Notes: generated by a model from the letters alone, not told the origin. A stretch of 64,000 nt of DNA from Bacillus sp. AFS088145 (GCF_002564465.1 NZ_NUUX01000013.1:411023-475022); one strand, 5' to 3'. Counted from the first letter of the stretch, positions 8,901 to 18,123 are shown. Numbers and translations: made by a program.

Positions 8901-9848
8901 TTACTTAAAATTAAAAAATATATTTTCTAATTCTTTTAACGTTGTGGCTTTCTTAGCTACTTCAGACTTTTCTTGATAGAAACGAATATTACTAAAACGA
9001 TGTAGTAATAAATAGATCATTAATTCATTTTGTAAGCTTTCGTTTAATTCGTTATTCGTATAGCCATAGCTCTCTAGAAAAATTTTATTTAGTCCTTCAA
9101 AAGGATAAAACATAAACGCTATTGGCCCAAGTAAATCATATTTTGAGTTTCCTACAAAGCAATCAGCAAAATCAATTAGACCAGTAAACCTCCACATGCC
9201 ATCAACATTATTCATGATTAAATTAAATGGTGTGTATTCTCCAGTTAATAACACGATTTGTTCTTTTCCTTGCAATGTTTTATCTTCTACATAGCTTTTT
9301 AATTGGGTAAATAATTCATCATTCATTCCGTTGTTTTTATGATGATTCTCTACTTGCTCTAATTGATTCGTAATAAAATGCTTCCAATGATCATAATCAT
9401 CCTGTTTTGTGGAGGTCGTTGCGTCATGGATTTCTCTTATTATTTTTCCTAAATCAAACGCGATTTGCTTTTTCTCCTCAAAAGTCAGTACATCAAAGAC
9501 ATCAATTAAAAGAGTCCCTTTTAGTTCACTCATTACTAAATAGCTCCAGCCTTCAAATTGACCAGTTGAAATTAATTTAGGAACATCTACGGATAGAGTT
9601 CTCCTGTTTAGAAACTCAAGAACCTGCTTCTCTTTTACGAACTCGCCATTCACATAAGAAGGATATAATTTAACTACAATTTCACCATCTATACTAAAAA
9701 CAATATTTCCACCGTACGAAAATCGAGTAAGCTTCTCATAATCTATCTTTTCTAACTCACAAATTTTACGAATCTTACCTTCCCAAAAACAATTTTTTTC
9801 GCGCATTATTTTATATTTATCTTTTGTTATTTTATAAAGATAGGTCAT
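8901..9848 (-). CDS. Aminoglycoside phosphotransferase-like (APH) kinase family protein
   Basis: About 315 residues with the APH/choline-kinase fold. The N-lobe carries GGNIVFSIDGEIVVKLYP with the ATP-binding lysine. In the C-lobe the usual HGDxHxxN catalytic (Brenner) motif reads LTGEYTPFN and the DFG-equivalent reads IDFADC. Loss of the catalytic His/Asp pair in the first motif makes aminoglycoside resistance doubtful. It may be an atypical small-molecule kinase or inactive. The ATG at 9848 follows GAGGTAAAG; a GTG lies one codon upstream. It follows the MFS gene after 43 bp. Confidence 0.7.
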   Translation of the reverse strand: MTYLYKITKDKYKIMREKNCFWEGKIRKICELEKIDYEKLTRFSYGGNIVFSIDGEIVVKLYPSYVNGEFVKEKQVLEFLNRRTLSVDVPKLISTGQFEGWSYLVMSELKGTLLIDVFDVLTFEEKKQIAFDLGKIIREIHDATTSTKQDDYDHWKHFITNQLEQVENHHKNNGMNDELFTQLKSYVEDKTLQGKEQIVLLTGEYTPFNLIMNNVDGMWRFTGLIDFADCFVGNSKYDLLGPIAFMFYPFEGLNKIFLESYGYTNNELNESLQNELMIYLLLHRFSNIRFYQEKSEVAKKATTLKELENIFFNFK

Positions 9849-9891
9849 CACTTTACCTCAATTATTAAATTATTATTTTATTAATTTTCTT

Positions 9892-11154
9892 CTAAGCAGA
9901 AAGATTTTGATTTAATACCGCTCTTTTTTTAATATTAAGTACAAATAAAGTTGCGACTAAACAAAAGATACCTGCTGCAATAAAGATTGATTGGTAGGCA
10001 TTTAACCAAGAATAAACTAAACCTCCACCATATGCTGCTGCTCCAGCACCTAATTGATGAGCAGTATAAATCCATCCATAGATTACCCCTACCTTCTCTT
10101 TACCAAAATGATCCGTCGCTAGTTTAATAGTTGGCGGAACTGTAGCAATCCAATCCATCCCATAGAAAATGGCAAAAGCACTTAAATAAATAATTGAATT
10201 AGTAGATAAAGCAAAAGGTAGAATAAGTAATGATAAGCCTCTTAAACCATAATACCAAAATAACAACCAACGATTATCAAAACGATCAGAAATATAGCCG
10301 GATAAAGTCGTTCCGATAATATTAAATATTCCCATGAATGCTAAAATACTAGCAGCAGTCACCTCTTTATATCCATAATCGATACAAAGTGAGATAAAAT
10401 GAGTACCGATCAAACCACTAGTAGAAAAGCCACAAACGAAGAAACTTCCCGCTAATAACCAAAAAACTTTCGATTTAGCACCTAATTTTAACCCATCAAA
10501 AGCTGCCTTCACTGGATTAATATTGTTCGCTTGCTTTTTATTACTTTTTTCAGCCCCTAAAGGTAAAACCCCAACATCTGCTGGATCATTCTTCATAAAA
10601 ATCCAAAGTAATACATAAATGAAAACACCAAATGAAAATATGGTTAAAACGGCATTTCTCCATGAATAATTTTCAACAATATATGCCATAAGCGGCAAGA
10701 AAACAAGTTGACCGGCTGCTGAACTAGAGGTTAAAAGACCTAGTGCTAAACCACGCTTTTTTTCAAACCATGTTGTTGCAACATAAGCATTTAAAACCGT
10801 CAAAAATGCCCCTGCACTTAATCCAATAATGATTCCCCAAATGATAAATAAATGCCAAATTTTCGACATAATCGTTGTTAGTAAAATAGCCGTTAATAAT
10901 GTTCCCATACCTATTAGCAATACTTTTCTAACACTAAACTTTTGATATAATCCAGCAATAAATGGACCAGAGAATCCAACAAGAGTTATACAAATCGCAA
11001 ACGCACCAGAAATTGATGCTCTACTCCAACCGAATTCCTTTTCAAAAGGAATCATCATCACTCCAGACATCGTATTTGTTACTGCAGCAATAATGACAGA
11101 TAAGAAAGTAACAACTAAAATAATCCAAGCATAATGTATTTTTCCTCTCTTCAA
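9892..11154 (-). CDS. MFS transporter (OFA/MCT-like)
   Basis: 420-residue, 12-helix major facilitator. The loop between helices 2 and 3 (LYQKFSVRKVLLIG) and the N-terminal block MMIPFEKEFGWSRASISGAFA resemble the oxalate/formate/monocarboxylate (OFA) branch, which moves organic acids. The substrate is not determinable. The start is a TTG at 11154 behind AAGGAGGAG, with no good ATG alternative. It lies between a HAD phosphatase gene (19 bp upstream) and a kinase-like gene, all on the same strand, probably one transcript. Confidence 0.85.
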   Translation of the reverse strand: MKRGKIHYAWIILVVTFLSVIIAAVTNTMSGVMMIPFEKEFGWSRASISGAFAICITLVGFSGPFIAGLYQKFSVRKVLLIGMGTLLTAILLTTIMSKIWHLFIIWGIIIGLSAGAFLTVLNAYVATTWFEKKRGLALGLLTSSSAAGQLVFLPLMAYIVENYSWRNAVLTIFSFGVFIYVLLWIFMKNDPADVGVLPLGAEKSNKKQANNINPVKAAFDGLKLGAKSKVFWLLAGSFFVCGFSTSGLIGTHFISLCIDYGYKEVTAASILAFMGIFNIIGTTLSGYISDRFDNRWLLFWYYGLRGLSLLILPFALSTNSIIYLSAFAIFYGMDWIATVPPTIKLATDHFGKEKVGVIYGWIYTAHQLGAGAAAYGGGLVYSWLNAYQSIFIAAGIFCLVATLFVLNIKKRAVLNQNLSA

Positions 11155-11173
11155 TTAAACTCCTCCTTCATAA

Positions 11174-11842
11174 TTAGACCATTATCTTTCTCTCATTTAA
11201 TAACATTTTTTTAAGTTGATCTACATTATTAACAATTGCATTCGCTCCTGCATCAGTTAATTCTAATTCACTTCCATATCCGTAAGTTACTCCAATCGAG
11301 TCAATTTTAGCGGTTTTTGCACCAATTATATCGTGAAATCGATCCCCAACCATAACCGAATCTCCCTTAGAAAGATCATTATTCTTTTCAAATATATACT
11401 CAATTATCTCGCCTTTATCGATTCTTGTGCCGTCTAGTTCACTTCCAACAATTTGAATAAAAAACTCATCGAGTTGGAAATGGCTCAATATCTCCCTTGC
11501 GAAAATAGTAGGTTTTGAAGTTGCTACATATAATCTTTTTTTCTCTTTTTTCAATTCCCTTAAAAGTTCACGTATCCCAACATATACATTATTTTCAATC
11601 ATACCACCCTGTGAAAAGTATTCGCGATAAAAACGAACTGCGTTTACTAATTCTTTTTCACTAAATTGACAAACTTCAAAAAATGATCGCTGAATCGGGG
11701 GTCCAATAAATTTTAAAAGCTCTGATTCTAATGGAATAGCTTTATTCATATTCTGTAATGCATACTTTACCGAGTTCAAAATCCCTACCTTTGGATCCGT
11801 CAATGTACCATCTAAATCGAACAAGATTGTATTATAAGTCAT
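11174..11842 (-). CDS. HAD-superfamily phosphatase (phosphoglycolate phosphatase-like)
   Basis: 222 residues with all four HAD motifs: FDLDGTLTDP (motif I nucleophile Asp, about residues 8-17), YVATSKP (motif II), a lysine in the region before motif IV, and MVGDRFHDIIGAK (motif IV). The helical cap places it in subfamily IA, near Gph/PpaX. The exact phosphoester substrate is unknown. The ATG at 11842 follows GATGGAGG. It precedes the MFS gene by 19 bp. Confidence 0.88.
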   Translation of the reverse strand: MTYNTILFDLDGTLTDPKVGILNSVKYALQNMNKAIPLESELLKFIGPPIQRSFFEVCQFSEKELVNAVRFYREYFSQGGMIENNVYVGIRELLRELKKEKKRLYVATSKPTIFAREILSHFQLDEFFIQIVGSELDGTRIDKGEIIEYIFEKNNDLSKGDSVMVGDRFHDIIGAKTAKIDSIGVTYGYGSELELTDAGANAIVNNVDQLKKMLLNERKIMV

Positions 11843-11878
11843 TATTTTCTTCCTCCATCATTATTCCTCCACAAAAAA

Positions 11879-11901
11879 GCGTTAGCATTTTTAGCTAACG
11901 C
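11879..11901 (-). terminator. Terminator of the RimJ/RimL-type GNAT gene
   Basis: Perfect stem GCGTTAGC/GCTAACGC with a 7-base loop, followed by TTTTTTG on the minus strand. Confidence 0.85.
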
Positions 11902-11913
11902 AAATTGATTCTT

Positions 11914-12459
11914 TTAAATTTTCCATTCTTTTTTCAACATACTATAAACAGCTATATCATAATACTTTTCTCTAATTTGCTGTGCTTCTCTTTGGACACC
12001 TTCTTGTTTAAAATTTAAACGTTCTGGAATTGCCCTACTCTTCCCATTTTCAACAGCTGCTCTAATCACAACTCGATTAAGATTAAGCTCATCATAGCAA
12101 TATGAAACTAAACCTTCTACAGCACGAGTCATTATTCCTTTACCTTGTACATGTTCACTTAACCAATAGCCGATTTCAGTTGTTTGATTCGACCAGTCTA
12201 TATAATGTAATCCTAACATACCTACTAGTTCATTTTTATAAAAAATACCCGCTTCAAAACCATTATTATCTGCAAATTTTTGTAGCCACATAGGTATAAT
12301 CGATTTTTGATAATCCTCAATTAATGGAATATTTTCAGCCCAAATCAACCATTCTTTTAAGGAGTTTTGATTTTCCTTCAGTGCCTCTACTAATGTTACT
12401 GCATATTTTGGTGTTAATAAATTGATTGATAAATCCTCACTTATTTGAACCTTAAACAT
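11914..12459 (-). CDS. GNAT acetyltransferase, RimJ/RimL (YdaF-like) branch
   Basis: 181-residue acetyl-CoA-dependent N-acetyltransferase. The conserved blocks are LVGMLGLHYIDW, EIGYWLSEHVQGKGIMTRAVEGL (the Q-G-K-G-I acetyl-CoA loop) and the C-terminal strand with NVRVVIRAAVENGKS-like residues. This pattern is typical of the RimJ/RimL protein-acetyltransferase branch, though the target is unknown. The ATG at 12459 (MFKVQIS) is chosen because AGGAGG lies 6 bases upstream; the in-frame ATG at 12465 touches that SD. Confidence 0.88.
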   Translation of the reverse strand: MFKVQISEDLSINLLTPKYAVTLVEALKENQNSLKEWLIWAENIPLIEDYQKSIIPMWLQKFADNNGFEAGIFYKNELVGMLGLHYIDWSNQTTEIGYWLSEHVQGKGIMTRAVEGLVSYCYDELNLNRVVIRAAVENGKSRAIPERLNFKQEGVQREAQQIREKYYDIAVYSMLKKEWKI

Positions 12460-12465
12460 GTCCAT

Positions 12466-12797
12466 CCTCCTTTTTTTACTAAGACATTGTTCCTAATTAG
12501 CTAATTACATTTCTTTAGATTTAGGAGAAGTATTTTAACCAAATCTAATTTCTGCTTTTATATTAATCTACTTAAATTCTCTATTAACCGTTCTAAATCC
12601 TTTGATTTTCAAAAAAATCCCCCTAAAATGATAATCCATTGCTCAAAAGACATAAAATCTACATTTTATTAGTTGTTTATTTGGAACAAGTTTTACAATC
12701 ACTTGCCTAATTACTAGTTACATAGTATATTTTTTCACAAGGAATATTAAAAACTTCTAATTATTTCTTAAAAAAAAATCAAACTTGAGGTATTTTC
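12466..12797. other. Intergenic region with no gene seen
   Basis: About 330 bp, strongly AT-rich, between the divergent GNAT and dedA genes. No credible ORF, hairpin or repeat was seen. It should contain both promoters; the plus-strand SD for dedA is the TTGAGG at 12785-12790. Confidence 0.5.
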
Positions 12798-13409
12798 ATG
12801 CAAAACTGGATTATTGAAACAATGGATACATTTGGCTATTTAGGTATCTTTTTATTAATTGCATTAGAAAACATATTTCCTCCAATTCCTTCCGAAGTAA
12901 TTTTAACGTTTGGTGGGTTTATGACTACAGAATCTTCACTATCTAAATTAGGCGTTATTTTCTTTTCCACTTTAGGTTCAATAATCGGAGCAATCATACT
13001 TTTTTGGATTGGTACTTTACTAGATATAAAAACGTTAGAAAAAATCGTAGAACGCTGGGGGCATTTTTTACGTTTAACTAAAAAGGATGTCCATAAAGCG
13101 GACGAATGGTTTTCAAAATACGGTGTTTGGACTGTCTTTTTCTGTAGACTAATTCCATTAATACGTAGTTTAATTTCTATACCAGCTGGAATGGCACGAA
13201 TGAATTTTTGGATCTTTTTGTTATTTACAACTTTAGGCTCATTAATATGGAATACAATTTTAGTTTTAGTTGGTGCATCGGTCGGTGCATCCTGGGAAAA
13301 GATTGTTGAGTATATGGATTTGTATTCAAGTATTATTTATGGAATATTAGCGATTGGACTGGTTGTTTTTATCTTCCTTTTTATCAAAAAAAGAAAACGC
13401 TCTGCTTAA
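12798..13409 (+). CDS. DedA family membrane protein
   Basis: 203 residues with the SNARE-associated (DedA/VTT) domain. Diagnostic blocks are ENIFPPIPSEVILTFGG (about residues 24-40) and WTVFFCRLIPLIRSLISIPAGMARM (about 114-138), the two re-entrant loop motifs, with four or five hydrophobic helices and a KKRKR tail. DedA proteins move undecaprenyl phosphate or phospholipids between leaflets and affect envelope homeostasis. The specific lipid is not assignable. Its terminator is interrupted by repeat copy B. Confidence 0.9.
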   Translation: MQNWIIETMDTFGYLGIFLLIALENIFPPIPSEVILTFGGFMTTESSLSKLGVIFFSTLGSIIGAIILFWIGTLLDIKTLEKIVERWGHFLRLTKKDVHKADEWFSKYGVWTVFFCRLIPLIRSLISIPAGMARMNFWIFLLFTTLGSLIWNTILVLVGASVGASWEKIVEYMDLYSSIIYGILAIGLVVFIFLFIKKRKRSA

Positions 13410-13423
13410 ATAAGAAGAAAAAA

Positions 13424-13640
13424 ACTCAGACTAATTTCGTTTAGTCTGAGTCAGTGTGTAGACAAATTTCTAAAAATCTGATTATCAGACTGATTGCAAG
13501 CGCTTGTCTTTCGAGGCGCGAAGCATGGTGAGGAGCGGAGTTACCTTTTTACGGTAATGAGCACCGCAGACAGGCGAAGCAACGAAGAAAACGAGCGTTT
13601 GTCAACAGTCTGACTCAGACTAATTTCGTTTAGTCTGAGT
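13424..13640 (+). repeat. Repeat element copy B (long form) within the dedA terminator
   Basis: A 161-bp element (13452-13612) is flanked by perfect 28-bp direct repeats (13424-13451 and 13613-13640). Each repeat is itself a hairpin with the stem ACTCAGACTAAA-like / TTTAGTCTGAGT. The element reads CAGTGTGTAGACAAA, then CAGACTGATTGCAAGCGCTT, the GGCGCGAAG block, GTTACC...GGTAAT and finally GTCAACAGTCTG. The left hairpin runs straight into the element. Only the right hairpin has a T-tract. It lies between convergent dedA and cadA. Confidence 0.87.
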
Positions 13641-13648
13641 TTTTATAT

Positions 13649-15775
13649 TTATTTATGTCTAAGAACTCTCATCGAATTCAATACTGCCAAAACAGTAACT
13701 CCAACATCTGAAATGACTGCTTCCCACATTGTAGCTATTCCGATTACACCTAGTAATAAGAAAAATCCTTTCACTGCTAAAGCAAAAAATATGTTTTGCC
13801 ATACAATTTGTCTTGTACGTTTAGCGATTTTAATTGCATCTACAATTTTTGAAGGTTCATCTGACATTAATACAACATCAGCAGCTTCGATTGCTGCATC
13901 GGAACCAATTCCTCCCATTGCAATACCTATATCTGCTTGTGCTAAAACTGGTGCATCATTAATACCGTCGCCAACAAATGCAATTTTTTCTTTCGATGAT
14001 TTTATCTTTTCAATTAATTCAAGCTTTTCTACTTTTTGATGTGGAAGCAGCTCTGAATAAATATCATCTATACCTAATTCTTTACCAATACTTTTCGCAA
14101 CTGAGTTAGAATCACCGGTTAACATGACAGTTTTTTTAATGCCAACTTTTTTAAGTTCAAGTATCGCTTTTTTTGCATCATCTTTTAGTTGATCTGCAAT
14201 GACAATTGATCCTATAAAATGATTATTTTTTGCTAAATAAACTGTTGTGCCTACTTCTCTAGTTGGTTCATATAAAATTGAATGACTTTCCATTAGTCTT
14301 GAATTCCCTACTAACAGAGCATCTCCATTAATCGTAACCCTAATTCCATGTCCCGCAATTTCAGTATAGTTAGATAGCTTTGCTTCAACAATATCTTTAC
14401 CATACTTTTGACGAATTGATAATGCGATTGGGTGAGTAGAATAAAACTCTCCATAAGCCGCTAATTCCAATAAATCCTCTTTCGAATGACCACGTGTAGG
14501 CATAATCGAACTTACTTGGAACTGCCCTTTCGTCAACGTTCCAGTTTTATCAAACACAATATATTTCAAATCATTTAATGCTTCTAAATAATTACTTCCT
14601 TTTACTAATACTCCCGATTTCGAAGCTGCTCCGATTCCTCCAAAAAATCCTAAAGGAATTGAAACAACTAGAGCACAAGGACATGAAATAACTAGGAAAA
14701 TTAATGCTCGATATATCCAATCATAAAGTGTTTCACCTGGAATAATAATCGGTGGAATGATTGTAATAATGGCTGCTGTGATCACAACTATGGGTGTATA
14801 AACCTTTGCAAATTTTGTAATAAAATTTTCAGTAGGAGCCTTTTTATTAGTTGCATTTTGAACAAGTTCTAATATTTTTGATACTGTCGATTCATTAAAT
14901 TCCTTCGTGACTTCAATTTCGAGTAAACCTTGAACATTTATAAATCCACTTAATACTTCATCGCCCTCAAATATTTCTCTTGGTAATGACTCACCTGTTA
15001 ATGCAGATGTATCAACACTTGAAAATCCACTTCTTACAATTCCATCTAACGGGACCCTTTCCCCAGGTTTAACGATGATTATTTCACCAATTTGAATCTT
15101 TTCAGGAGATACTTGTTCAGTTTTGTCACCATTTTTTAAATTAGCATAATCAGGACGTATATCCATTAATTTCGAAATCGAATTCCGTGAACGATTTACT
15201 GCAATACTTTGGAACAATTCACCTAGCTGATAAAATAGCATTACCGCAACAGCTTCAGGATACTCACCAATAATAAATGCACCAATAGTAGCTACTCCCA
15301 TTAAAAAATTCTCATCAAATACTTGCCCTCTAAAAATATTTCGAATAGCTTTTAAAACAACGTCAGCACCCGCTATTAAATAGGCAGCTATAAAAATAAT
15401 CAATTGATAGAGCATAGGTACATTAAGTAATTGAGCTAAAATTAATAAAGCAGTACCGCTTCCTAATTTAACAATAAGTTTTTTTGTTTCAGCATTCATA
15501 CCCTGTTGCTTCTCTTGCCCAAGTTTTGAATCCATTTTTGAAACAGGATTAATATGCGGTTCTAATACACGGATCTTATCTTTAGCGCTCTCGATAACTG
15601 ATTCTTTTTGTTCCTCGCTCGTCGTAATTGTCATCGTTAATGTTGCAAAATTTACCGAACATGCATCAACGCCTTCAAGTGTGGAAACTCCTTTTTCAAT
15701 TTTCATTGCACAATTAGCGCAATCAAGACCTTCTAATTTTAATTCACTATTTACTTGCCTTTGCCCCCTACTCAT
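13649..15775 (-). CDS. cadA: Cadmium/zinc/lead-exporting P1B-type ATPase
   Basis: 708-residue heavy-metal ATPase. In order: an N-terminal HMA domain with GLDCANCAMKIE, membrane helices, the actuator loop with ALTGESLPRE, the transmembrane metal motif SCPCAL, the phosphorylation motif FDKTGTLTKG, the hinge GDGINDAPVLAQ and C-terminal helices. A lysine in AVKGFF and an aspartate in ISDVGVTVLAVLNSMRVLR are the P1B-2 signature residues for Zn/Cd/Pb. The ATG at 15775 follows GAGAGGAG by 9 bases; a TTG three codons upstream overlaps the SD. It follows cadC by 34 bp. Confidence 0.93.
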   Translation of the reverse strand: MSRGQRQVNSELKLEGLDCANCAMKIEKGVSTLEGVDACSVNFATLTMTITTSEEQKESVIESAKDKIRVLEPHINPVSKMDSKLGQEKQQGMNAETKKLIVKLGSGTALLILAQLLNVPMLYQLIIFIAAYLIAGADVVLKAIRNIFRGQVFDENFLMGVATIGAFIIGEYPEAVAVMLFYQLGELFQSIAVNRSRNSISKLMDIRPDYANLKNGDKTEQVSPEKIQIGEIIIVKPGERVPLDGIVRSGFSSVDTSALTGESLPREIFEGDEVLSGFINVQGLLEIEVTKEFNESTVSKILELVQNATNKKAPTENFITKFAKVYTPIVVITAAIITIIPPIIIPGETLYDWIYRALIFLVISCPCALVVSIPLGFFGGIGAASKSGVLVKGSNYLEALNDLKYIVFDKTGTLTKGQFQVSSIMPTRGHSKEDLLELAAYGEFYSTHPIALSIRQKYGKDIVEAKLSNYTEIAGHGIRVTINGDALLVGNSRLMESHSILYEPTREVGTTVYLAKNNHFIGSIVIADQLKDDAKKAILELKKVGIKKTVMLTGDSNSVAKSIGKELGIDDIYSELLPHQKVEKLELIEKIKSSKEKIAFVGDGINDAPVLAQADIGIAMGGIGSDAAIEAADVVLMSDEPSKIVDAIKIAKRTRQIVWQNIFFALAVKGFFLLLGVIGIATMWEAVISDVGVTVLAVLNSMRVLRHK

Positions 15776-15809
15776 CAAACTCAACTCCTCTCTTTAAGAA
15801 AAACCTATA

Positions 15810-16193
15810 TTAATCCTCTAAAATATGTTCTAGTGCTTGATTGAAAATTTGCGTAACATGATCATCTGCTAATGAATAATAAACTACTTTACCTTCTTTA
15901 CGATTTTTTACTAAATGCGCCTGTTTTAATACACGTAACTGATGTGATATAGATGATTGCGTCATTTCTAATAAATAAGCTAGGTCACATACACACATCT
16001 CAGATTGACTAAGTGCATGTAAAATTCTCGTTCTCGTCTTATCTCCAAGAACTTTAAAAAGTTCTGCTACTCCTGTCAATGTTTCAATATTTAACATGCT
16101 TTCTTTTACTGAAAGGATTATATCCTCATGCATAACCGTTTGTGGACAAGATTCTTCACAAACTTCGTCAACTTTCTTCTTTTCTTCAATCAT
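15810..16193 (-). CDS. cadC: ArsR/SmtB-family metal-responsive repressor
   Basis: 127-residue winged-helix repressor of the CadC type. CVCDLAYLLEMTQSSISHQLRVL is the recognition helix region, and MCVCDL holds the cysteine pair that, with N-terminal cysteines (VCEESC), forms the CadC metal site. Metal binding releases it from DNA and switches on the downstream cadA ATPase. The ATG at 16193 is set by ATAGGAGG; a longer reading from 16226 would run through the operator. Twin palindromes lie upstream, consistent with autoregulation. Confidence 0.92.
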   Translation of the reverse strand: MIEEKKKVDEVCEESCPQTVMHEDIILSVKESMLNIETLTGVAELFKVLGDKTRTRILHALSQSEMCVCDLAYLLEMTQSSISHQLRVLKQAHLVKNRKEGKVVYYSLADDHVTQIFNQALEHILED

Positions 16194-16213
16194 AAACTGT
16201 CCTCCTATGAATA

Positions 16214-16271
16214 CATGAACAACCATTCATATGTTTTCTATATGTATATTATATGAGTGATTGTTCATATG
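16214..16271 (-). promoter_or_regulatory. Twin CadC/SmtB-type operators of cadCA
   Basis: Two imperfect palindromes of the TGAACA-type: CATGAACAACCATTCATATG at 16214-16233 and ATATGAGTGATTGTTCATAT at 16251-16270. Their centres are about 37 bp apart, in opposite half-site order. They flank AT-rich sequence with TATATT/TATAAT-like -10 elements, 20-80 bp before the cadC start, the normal position for ArsR/SmtB repressors. Confidence 0.65.
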
Positions 16272-16356
16272 TGTCAAAATATTATTTGTAAAATTTAAAG
16301 GAATATTACATATGATAAAGAAATGATTAGTAATGCATACAAAAGGAGAAAATTTA

Positions 16357-16518
16357 ATGACTCTAATCGGATATCTTTTTTGGGGAATTTGCTTAGTAGC
16401 CGTAATATTTACCTTTTTAATTGGAAAAAAATTAGGAACAACTCCTCCTTATAAAACAGATCATCAAGCATTATTTGAAGAAATTACGAAGATTGATCGA
16501 GCTTTAGTGCAGGAATAA
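16357..16518 (+). CDS. Small single-pass membrane protein, unknown
   Basis: 53-residue protein with one hydrophobic helix (about residues 3-24) ending in GKK and a charged, soluble tail (DHQALFEEITKIDRALVQE). I do not recognise the family. The ATG at 16357 is placed by AAAGGAG; an upstream in-frame ATG at 16333 lacks an SD. It lies beside cadC, transcribed away from it, and its promoter may overlap the CadC operators, so metal control is possible but unproven. A strong bidirectional terminator follows. Confidence 0.6.
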   Translation: MTLIGYLFWGICLVAVIFTFLIGKKLGTTPPYKTDHQALFEEITKIDRALVQE

Positions 16519-16531
16519 ACAATAAAAATAA

Positions 16532-16579
16532 AAAAGTCAGACAGTTACCGTAATTTCTCAGTAACTGTCTGACTTTTAA
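16532..16579. terminator. Strong bidirectional terminator
   Basis: Perfect 15-bp stem AAGTCAGACAGTTAC / GTAACTGTCTGACTT with a 12-base loop and T/A runs on both sides, between convergent genes. Confidence 0.9.
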
Positions 16580-16594
16580 TTTTGTCCTATATCC

Positions 16595-17110
16595 TTATCC
16601 CTGTTCTTTTGGCATTGGTGTATTTGTCGGCTTGGCATATCCTTCTTTGTATTTATTATCAATGACTTTTCGAATTTCTAAAGGCGTTTTTCCTTCTCGC
16701 TGTAATTTCGCTGATTCAACTGCAATTTCCATACAGTTGACACATGAAGTTGCATGGCTATCCCACACGATTGAACCATCTTCTTTTACTTCATGAATAA
16801 AGCAATCTAAATTACTTTTATGACCTACACTTTCACCACAACCACAATAACATGGAATATTTTTAAGTAATTCAGCATGCTGTGCTGCCACCATATAAAT
16901 CTGTTGAATCTGTTGTTCTTTATCGCCTAAAAACTTCGGCAAAGTTTCTTGATTGATTGTTTGTTCTCTAATATCACTTGTCTGAATATGTTCGGCATGA
17001 TTTTCGTGTTTCTTCGTATTATTTGTCTCAGCTTGTTGATTACTGCATCCTGTAAATAAAATGGAAATCGTTAAAGCTGAAAGAACATTATGAATTGTTT
17101 TTCGTTTCAT
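16595..17110 (-). CDS. PCYCGC-motif lipoprotein
   Basis: 171-residue exported lipoprotein with a lysine/arginine-rich start (MKRKTIHN), a hydrophobic core and the lipobox LFTGC. After a His/Asn-rich linker comes IPCYCGCGE, the signature of the PCYCGC family, then a conserved CFIHEVKEDGSIVWDSHATSCVNC block. The many Cys/His residues suggest metal or haem-related binding, but the function is unknown. The ATG at 17110 is set by GGAGGAAATGG. It follows the next gene upstream by about 70 bp on the same strand. Confidence 0.82.
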   Translation of the reverse strand: MKRKTIHNVLSALTISILFTGCSNQQAETNNTKKHENHAEHIQTSDIREQTINQETLPKFLGDKEQQIQQIYMVAAQHAELLKNIPCYCGCGESVGHKSNLDCFIHEVKEDGSIVWDSHATSCVNCMEIAVESAKLQREGKTPLEIRKVIDNKYKEGYAKPTNTPMPKEQG

Positions 17111-17180
17111 CCATTTCCTCCAATAAATACACGTTAATCTTATTTTAATAATTATCGGAGTGGAAAACAAATTCTTTTAA

Positions 17181-17564
17181 CTATGAATAAATAACTGAAT
17201 CAATCAACATTTGCATTAAACTTGTAAATAGAAAGAAAAACCTAATCAAAAAACCAGCCCATGCAAAACGTCTATATTTTTCCCAACGTTCCTGATTATC
17301 ATGACGTTTACAAATCCACATTAAAATCCAAAATCCAAGCGGTAAAATGGGTATTTCAATTCGATATTGATTAATAAAATTCAAATTAATACTAAAGACA
17401 AATAAACCAATCAGTATTGCAATAATAGCCTTCCATACTTCTGGTTTCAAATCATTTGTTCTATAGATCCAAAATAGTAAAATGCCAAGAGTAATATAAT
17501 TTACTAGCGTAATAATGATACTAGAAACAAAATGATAATCATCAAAATGGATATTAACGTCCAT
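17181..17564 (-). CDS. Polytopic membrane protein, unknown
   Basis: 127 residues with three or four hydrophobic segments (about 14-35, 45-62, 72-84 and 100-120) joined by short basic loops such as WICKRHDNQERWEKYRRF. I do not recognise a family. The ATG at 17564 follows AAAGGAG. It sits between a GNAT gene upstream (31 bp) and the PCYCGC lipoprotein gene, all on the minus strand, so the three may be co-transcribed. Confidence 0.6.
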   Translation of the reverse strand: MDVNIHFDDYHFVSSIIITLVNYITLGILLFWIYRTNDLKPEVWKAIIAILIGLFVFSINLNFINQYRIEIPILPLGFWILMWICKRHDNQERWEKYRRFAWAGFLIRFFFLFTSLMQMLIDSVIYS

Positions 17565-17595
17565 TAGATTCTCCTTTTAGATAATTTGATGGTTT

Positions 17596-18108
17596 CTAAT
17601 AATTATGACGGTCTTTACGATAATATTTAGTTAATTCACTATTTTCATCATCAATGGATTCTAAAATTAAATTAAATCCCTTTTTCTCAAGGATCTTTAC
17701 TGAATAGATGTTTTTTGCTTCAACGGTAGCTACTATAAAATTTAACTTTCTGATTCCAAAACAATAATCTTCTATTAAACTAGCAATTTCAGAACCAAAA
17801 CCTTTTCCCCATTCTTCTTCAGCTAATCGATAGCCTATTTCAAACTCATCCGCTTCATTTTTTATGATCGCGCATGTTCCAATCAATTGATTAGTCTCAT
17901 TTTTACAAACAGCTATTACTTCAAAATCAGCGTTTTTCTCCTTATACATTTGAAGAATCTTATTTAATTCATTTTCAGTTTCTTCTAGTGTTTTAGGACG
18001 ATTTGTTATGTATCGCATTACATTCGCATTAGATTGAAGTTTGTCTAAATGATTCAGGTCGTCCATTTTAATCTTTCTTAAATATAGTCTATTTGAGTTC
18101 ATAATCAT
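17596..18108 (-). CDS. GNAT acetyltransferase (RimJ/RimL-like)
   Basis: 170-residue N-acetyltransferase with RLYLRKIKMDDLNHLDKL at the start, the strand FEIGYRLAEEEWGKGFGSEIASL carrying the W-G-K-G-F-G acetyl-CoA loop, and IYSVKILEKKGF near the end. The substrate is unknown. I place the start at ATG 18108 behind GGGAGATACC. The reading frame stays open six codons further into repeat copy E (an ATG at 18126), which has no proper SD and is probably not used. Confidence 0.83.
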   Translation of the reverse strand: MIMNSNRLYLRKIKMDDLNHLDKLQSNANVMRYITNRPKTLEETENELNKILQMYKEKNADFEVIAVCKNETNQLIGTCAIIKNEADEFEIGYRLAEEEWGKGFGSEIASLIEDYCFGIRKLNFIVATVEAKNIYSVKILEKKGFNLILESIDDENSELTKYYRKDRHNY

Positions 18109-18123
18109 GGTATCTCCCGTTTC

